Part shown: in pieces, positions 5,825-9,291 of the stretch
Position numbering within the stretch: the first letter of the stretch is position 1
Layout of the letters: the number at the start of each line of letters is the position of its first letter
NCBI GenBank assembly: GCA_002348315.1
Contig: DEAW01000073.1
Location: forward strand, 1 to 9,291
Source: Planctomycetaceae bacterium UBA2972
Lineage (GTDB): Bacteria; Planctomycetota; Planctomycetia; Pirellulales; Pirellulaceae
Length of the DNA stretch: 9,291 nt
Direction: 5' to 3'
Notes under the pieces: generated by a model
Told to the model about the DNA's origin: nothing
What the model saw: only the letters and a program-made list of their open reading frames with translations
The model's database searches: none
Position numbers and translations under genes: made by a program

Positions 5825-7123
5825 TTATTTCTTTGCGGCCAGACTCGCACATACCAGGTATTTATCACTACGGGCAAAAACATGTTTATTGGCATAGGCA
5901 GGGTGGCTCCAGCATACACCTCCACGCTGTCGCAATTGATCTTCGGTCGGATCGATCAGCTTCGCCCGACTGATTTCGGTCAAACCTTCCGGAGACAAAC
6001 GGCCAATCACCAATTCACCACGTTCGTTAAACATCCAAATGTTTTCGCCGTTCTTCACAAAATGAATCGTGCTCCAGCGAGCCCGGGGAGTCGCAGTCTG
6101 GTCTTCCCAGACCCGATCACCCGTCTTCAAATCCAAACATCGCAGTTCACCATAACTGTCCACTCCGTAGACATGACCGCCAAGCACAATGGGAGTACTG
6201 ATAATCGAATGAATACCATCGGTGTGGCGTTCATCCTCGCCCGTGCGTTGCCAACGTTGCTTCACCGCCAGTTTGTCCTGAGCTAAGTCGAGCAGCATAC
6301 AACCATCGTAAAAACTGGTTAAGAACAACTGATTGCCGGATTTGACCGGCGTTGCGACTCCGATAGGCATTCGACTCGGGGGCCAAATGTGCTGCCAGTA
6401 GACTTCACCACTTTGTGGTGCCAAACCAGCAACAGAATCGCCCGTCCAGACAACCACCACCTGCTTCCCCGCTTGCTCAATGAGCAGAGGAGATGCATAA
6501 CAGGCCCGGTCTTTCAAAGCCGTCCACTGCTCTTTACCAGTCTTGATATCAAACCCCGCCACGGTTGCTGATTTCCCACCCAGCTGAACGATGACCGTAG
6601 AGTCAACAATTAAGGGTGAACCGGCAATCCCCCAAATCGGCATTTGAATATCGTATTCTGCGTTTAAATCGTGTTGCCACTGAATGTCACCGCTCTTGGC
6701 ATCAAAGCAATGAAAATGCCCCATCGCTCCCAACGCATACGCTTTTCCGTCCAACACGGTGACAGCCGCCCGGGGACCGGCAGTATAGCCAATCTTGTAT
6801 TCGCATTCGTACGAATATTCCCAGATCGTCTGCCCCGTCTGCTCGTCAAAACACAACACTCGCTCCGACTGAACCGGTTCGGTCGTACGGTCCGTGAGAT
6901 ACACTCGGCCATTGGCAACCGTCGGAGCACTATACCCGGAGCCAACAGGCACCTTCCACTTCAAGGCAATTTCCTCGGTCTCAAATTTCGAGATGATCCC
7001 TTTTTCATGCCAGACTCCATCTCGTGTTGGTCCACGCCACTGAGGCCAATCCTCAGCCTCGACCGTCGGAGAACTCAATACGCCAATGATAAACAGCACA
7101 GCGGTACGACGAATGAATTGCAT
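5825..7123 (-). CDS. Secreted PQQ-like beta-propeller repeat protein
   Basis: The 432-residue protein begins with a Sec signal peptide (positive RR at 5-6, hydrophobic core 8-18, likely cleavage after VEA at 21-23). The mature N-terminus carries DWPQWRGPTRDG at 25-36, the opening motif of a large planctomycete family of PQQ-type beta-propellers. Blade repeats of about 40-50 residues follow, each with a strand pair, a D-x-x-T/S-G turn and an anchoring tryptophan: turns at 93-98, 141-146, 192-197 and 331-336, tryptophans at 101, 149, 200, 243 and 339. That suggests seven or eight blades in the periplasm. PQQ binding or dehydrogenase activity is not established: I see no heme motif, and many relatives are probably scaffolds. 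The ATG has AGGTG seven bases upstream. It reads away from lpxD. The substrate is unknown. Confidence 0.9.
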   Translation of the reverse strand: MQFIRRTAVLFIIGVLSSPTVEAEDWPQWRGPTRDGVWHEKGIISKFETEEIALKWKVPVGSGYSAPTVANGRVYLTDRTTEPVQSERVLCFDEQTGQTIWEYSYECEYKIGYTAGPRAAVTVLDGKAYALGAMGHFHCFDAKSGDIQWQHDLNAEYDIQMPIWGIAGSPLIVDSTVIVQLGGKSATVAGFDIKTGKEQWTALKDRACYASPLLIEQAGKQVVVVWTGDSVAGLAPQSGEVYWQHIWPPSRMPIGVATPVKSGNQLFLTSFYDGCMLLDLAQDKLAVKQRWQRTGEDERHTDGIHSIISTPIVLGGHVYGVDSYGELRCLDLKTGDRVWEDQTATPRARWSTIHFVKNGENIWMFNERGELVIGRLSPEGLTEISRAKLIDPTEDQLRQRGGVCWSHPAYANKHVFARSDKYLVCASLAAKK

Positions 7124-7235
7124 GATTTCACCTAATTGGATTGAATGGATTGGGATTAAGACTGGTCAGTATACCAGATTCCCCTGCCAGAGAATCGAAA
7201 GGAATCTGTCACAGCCTATATTAGGATACACCATA

Positions 7236-7262
7236 AATCGCTCGGTTCATCTTGGAGCGATT
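7236..7262. repeat. Perfect 8-base inverted repeat upstream of lpxD (distal)
   Basis: AATCGCTC (7236-7243) and GAGCGATT (7255-7262) are perfect complements separated by 11 bases. The element lies in the 220-base divergent region between lpxD and the beta-propeller gene, about 80 bases before the lpxD start. No T-run follows, so it is more likely a regulator site or mRNA hairpin than a terminator. Confidence 0.4.
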
Positions 7263-7278
7263 CGCCAATTTCGCTAGA

Positions 7279-7299
7279 TTATTTGTGAGCTACAAATAA
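7279..7299. repeat. Perfect 8-base inverted repeat upstream of lpxD (proximal)
   Basis: TTATTTGT (7279-7286) and ACAAATAA (7292-7299) are perfect complements around a 5-base centre, a dyad of 21 bases. It ends 44 bases before the lpxD ATG. A TAGATT at 7275-7280 could be a -10 box overlapping it, which would suit a repressor operator, but no matching -35 box is convincing. Confidence 0.4.
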
Positions 7300-7343
7300 C
7301 ACACTCGCTTTTTAATCACAGCCCGGAAAGGATTCCGAGACCG

Positions 7344-8420
7344 ATGACCTCCAAATCAATCACGTTGGGTGAAATCGCTGATTTTCTTTCAGCAGAACTC
7401 GAGGGAAATCCGGAATTGCTCATCACTGATGCCGGTACCATTCGCGAAGGCACTGCAGACTGGATCACTGTTGCCAATGATGAAAAAAACCTTCGTGAGT
7501 TCGAGGAATCTAAGTTCGTCGCTGCAGTGGTTTCCCGAGACGCTTTGCTCTCAATCGATTCCGGTAAAAGTATCATCCGCGTAGAAAAACCTATCGAAGC
7601 CTTCGCTAAAGTTGTGCGCCTTTTCCGCAAGATGATGAAGCCGCGTGTTCCCGGAATCCATCCAACGGCTACAGTAAGCCCAACCGCGATTATCGGCGAG
7701 GACGTGTCCATTAATGCCGGAGTTGTTATCGGCGATGACGTTACTATCGGCTCGGGAACGTGCATTTTAGAAAACTCCGTCATCATGGACGGTTCCAGCA
7801 TTGGATCACAAGTCATCATTTTTCCGGGAGTGGTTATCTACGACAATACACGCGTCGGAAATCGCTGCATCCTGCACGCCGGCTGTGTACTAGGCGCCTA
7901 TGGTTTCGGCTACGATTCCTCCAGCGGCCAACACGAATTATCAGACCAACTTGGCTATGTCGTTTTAGAAGACGAAGTGGAAATCGGTGCCAACGCCTGC
8001 GTGGACCGCGGAACGTTCTCGACCACAACGATTGGCCAGGGAACAAAGATTGATAACCTGGTACAAATCGGTCATAACTGTCAAATCGGAAAACACAACC
8101 TCCTCTGCTCTCAGGTCGGCATTGCCGGTAGTTCTGTGACCGGAGACTATGTCGTCATGGGAGGCCAGGCGGGAGTTACTGACCATGCAACCATCGAAGC
8201 GCAAACCATGATCGGTGCCCAAAGTGGAGTCATCAGCAGTTTATCGAAAGGGACATACTTTGGCACGCCCTGTCGTGATGCCCGCCAATCGATGAAAGAA
8301 TCTGCGGCACTCGCCAAACTACCCGCGTTATTGAAACGCATGAAGAAGCTCGAAAAGCTACTCGATTCTCAAACACCGGCAACCACCGGAGATGACAATT
8401 CTCAACAGGATGCTGCCTAG
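7344..8420 (+). CDS. lpxD: UDP-3-O-acylglucosamine N-acyltransferase LpxD
   Basis: LpxD adds the second 3-hydroxyacyl chain from acyl carrier protein to the 2-amino group of UDP-3-O-acyl-glucosamine, the third step of lipid A synthesis, on the cytoplasmic side. The 358-residue product has the LpxD layout. Residues 1-100 form the uridine-binding N-terminal domain. At about 105-305 there are left-handed beta-helix hexapeptide repeats (IIGEDV, VIGDDV, TIGSGT and so on). A C-terminal helical segment follows at 315-341. GAYGFGY at 184-190 and VDRGTF at 220-225 are family signatures, and QIGHNCQIG at 241-249 contains the expected catalytic histidine H244. GGAAAGGA lies about eleven bases before the ATG. 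It heads an operon with lpxI only two bases downstream. Its presence supports an outer membrane with lipid A. Confidence 0.97.
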   Translation: MTSKSITLGEIADFLSAELEGNPELLITDAGTIREGTADWITVANDEKNLREFEESKFVAAVVSRDALLSIDSGKSIIRVEKPIEAFAKVVRLFRKMMKPRVPGIHPTATVSPTAIIGEDVSINAGVVIGDDVTIGSGTCILENSVIMDGSSIGSQVIIFPGVVIYDNTRVGNRCILHAGCVLGAYGFGYDSSSGQHELSDQLGYVVLEDEVEIGANACVDRGTFSTTTIGQGTKIDNLVQIGHNCQIGKHNLLCSQVGIAGSSVTGDYVVMGGQAGVTDHATIEAQTMIGAQSGVISSLSKGTYFGTPCRDARQSMKESAALAKLPALLKRMKKLEKLLDSQTPATTGDDNSQQDAA

Positions 8421-8422
8421 CT

Positions 8423-9291
8423 GTGAATGCCGTCCCTGCGTTAACTTCAGAAACCCGTCTTGATGCTGATGCCGTCGGCCTGCTTGCTGGCTGGGGCGAT
8501 TATCCGGTCGTGGTGGCACGCAGTCTCAAGAAACAGGGATATAAAGTTATCGGCGTTGGAATTCGCGGACATGCTGATCCCGAACTGGCAAAGGAATGTG
8601 ACGCATTTACCATGGGGCCGATCGCCAAAGTGGGAAAAGCCATTCGCTTCTTCAAACAACATGGAGCACAACATATAACGTTTGCCGGCAAAGTCCACAA
8701 AGTTCAGTACTTCCGAAGATTTGCCTGGCTCGACTATCTTCCCGACCGTGCCACGCTGCGAATGTTCTATGATTTCATCGTCACCAAAAAGAAAGATCGC
8801 AAAGATGATACGTTCCTACTGGCGTTCGTTAATCTATTTGAACGTCATGGCATTTTCGTCTTACCCGCCACTCATTTTGCACCGGAGTTACTCGTGAAAG
8901 AAGGCAATCTAACTGGGTCAAAAATATCCAAAGCACAACAGCTTGATATTCAATTTGGTTGGGAGCTAGCCAAACAAATGGGCGGGCTGGACGTTGGACA
9001 AACCGTGGTAGTCAAAAACCAGGCAGTACTCGCCGTGGAAGCCGTGGAAGGAACGGACCTTTGTATCCAACGAGCAGGTGAGCTTTGTCGGCAAGGTGAT
9101 TTCACTGTCGTCAAAGTTGCAAAACCGCAACAGGACAGTCGGTTTGACGTCCCCGCTATCGGTGTCGGGACTCTTGAATCGATTAAGGCTGCGGGAGGCA
9201 AATGCCTGGCGATCGAAGCAGGACATACGATCATTATTAATGAGCCTGAAGTCCTCGAATACGCACGAAAACATAAGATCACAATGGTCGC
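8423..9291 (+). CDS. lpxI: UDP-2,3-diacylglucosamine pyrophosphatase LpxI (3' end missing)
   Basis: LpxI (formerly DUF1009) hydrolyses UDP-2,3-diacylglucosamine to lipid X and UMP, the fourth step of lipid A synthesis; it replaces the unrelated LpxH found in enterobacteria. The frame is open for 289 codons to the window edge. Since known LpxI proteins are about this size, only a short end is probably missing. The N-terminal domain shows VGLLAGWGDYPVVVARSL at about 18-35 and ITFAGKVHK in its middle. The C-terminal domain shows KISKAQQLDIQFGWELAKQ, and then VAKPQQDSRFDVPAIG, with D238 and D242 in the most conserved segment. I chose the GTG at 8423, two bases after the lpxD stop, with AGGA twelve bases upstream; no ATG lies in frame before the conserved GLLAGWG. 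It is translationally close-coupled to lpxD. Confidence 0.93.
   Translation, partial: MNAVPALTSETRLDADAVGLLAGWGDYPVVVARSLKKQGYKVIGVGIRGHADPELAKECDAFTMGPIAKVGKAIRFFKQHGAQHITFAGKVHKVQYFRRFAWLDYLPDRATLRMFYDFIVTKKKDRKDDTFLLAFVNLFERHGIFVLPATHFAPELLVKEGNLTGSKISKAQQLDIQFGWELAKQMGGLDVGQTVVVKNQAVLAVEAVEGTDLCIQRAGELCRQGDFTVVKVAKPQQDSRFDVPAIGVGTLESIKAAGGKCLAIEAGHTIIINEPEVLEYARKHKITMV

Noticed and set aside
6671..7135. A 154-codon plus-strand frame antisense to the beta-propeller gene
   Set aside because: It lies antisense to a gene with clear signal peptide and blade repeats, and its translation has no recognisable features.
7133..7156. GGATT-rich short direct repeats before the beta-propeller start
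   Set aside because: Low-complexity, few copies and unequal spacing; no evidence for a regulatory array.
8950..9282. Minus-strand frames opposite lpxI
   Set aside because: They are antisense to conserved LpxI sequence and show no domain; they are shadows.

Overview
The window looks like ordinary chromosomal DNA from a member of the Planctomycetota. By eye its base composition is balanced, which fits a Gimesia-like planctomycete better than a GC-rich one, but genus cannot be fixed from the sequence. The lineage call rests on several features together: an SpoVG protein interrupted by a zinc ribbon, a membrane protein with two N-terminal zinc ribbons, a secreted PQQ-type beta-propeller opening with a WPQWRGP motif, and lipid A genes that use LpxI. 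No phage, transposon, CRISPR array or tRNA was seen.

Layout. (1) 1-675, minus strand: the groES-groEL chaperonin operon, with groEL cut by the window edge, preceded by a candidate promoter and a CIRCE-shaped inverted repeat. (2) 676-1097: AT-rich intergenic DNA with one stem-loop and a pair of short direct repeats. (3) 1098-2303, plus strand: an uncharacterised membrane protein with two zinc ribbons, convergent with the next unit. (4) 4025-2359, minus strand: ispE (isoprenoid precursor synthesis) followed by spoVG, with an inverted repeat between them. (5) 4026-4448: intergenic DNA with little recognisable content. (6) 4449-5423, plus strand: a DUF368/PopT-family polyprenyl-phosphate translocase, separated by a bidirectional terminator from (7) rpsU (5689-5501, minus) and (8) a secreted beta-propeller protein (7123-5825, minus). 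(9) 7344-9291, plus strand: the lipid A genes lpxD and lpxI two bases apart, preceded by two inverted repeats; lpxI runs off the window and begins with GTG.

How the genes fit together. A loose cell-envelope theme runs through the window. IspE makes precursors for polyprenyl carriers, the DUF368 protein probably returns polyprenyl phosphate across the inner membrane, and LpxD and LpxI make the lipid A precursor for an outer membrane. The chaperonin, S21 and SpoVG are housekeeping or regulatory. I found no convincing undescribed multi-gene system. The observations most worth a second look are the zinc-ribbon insertion in SpoVG, the double zinc-ribbon membrane protein, the non-canonical CIRCE-like element and the paired inverted repeats before lpxD.
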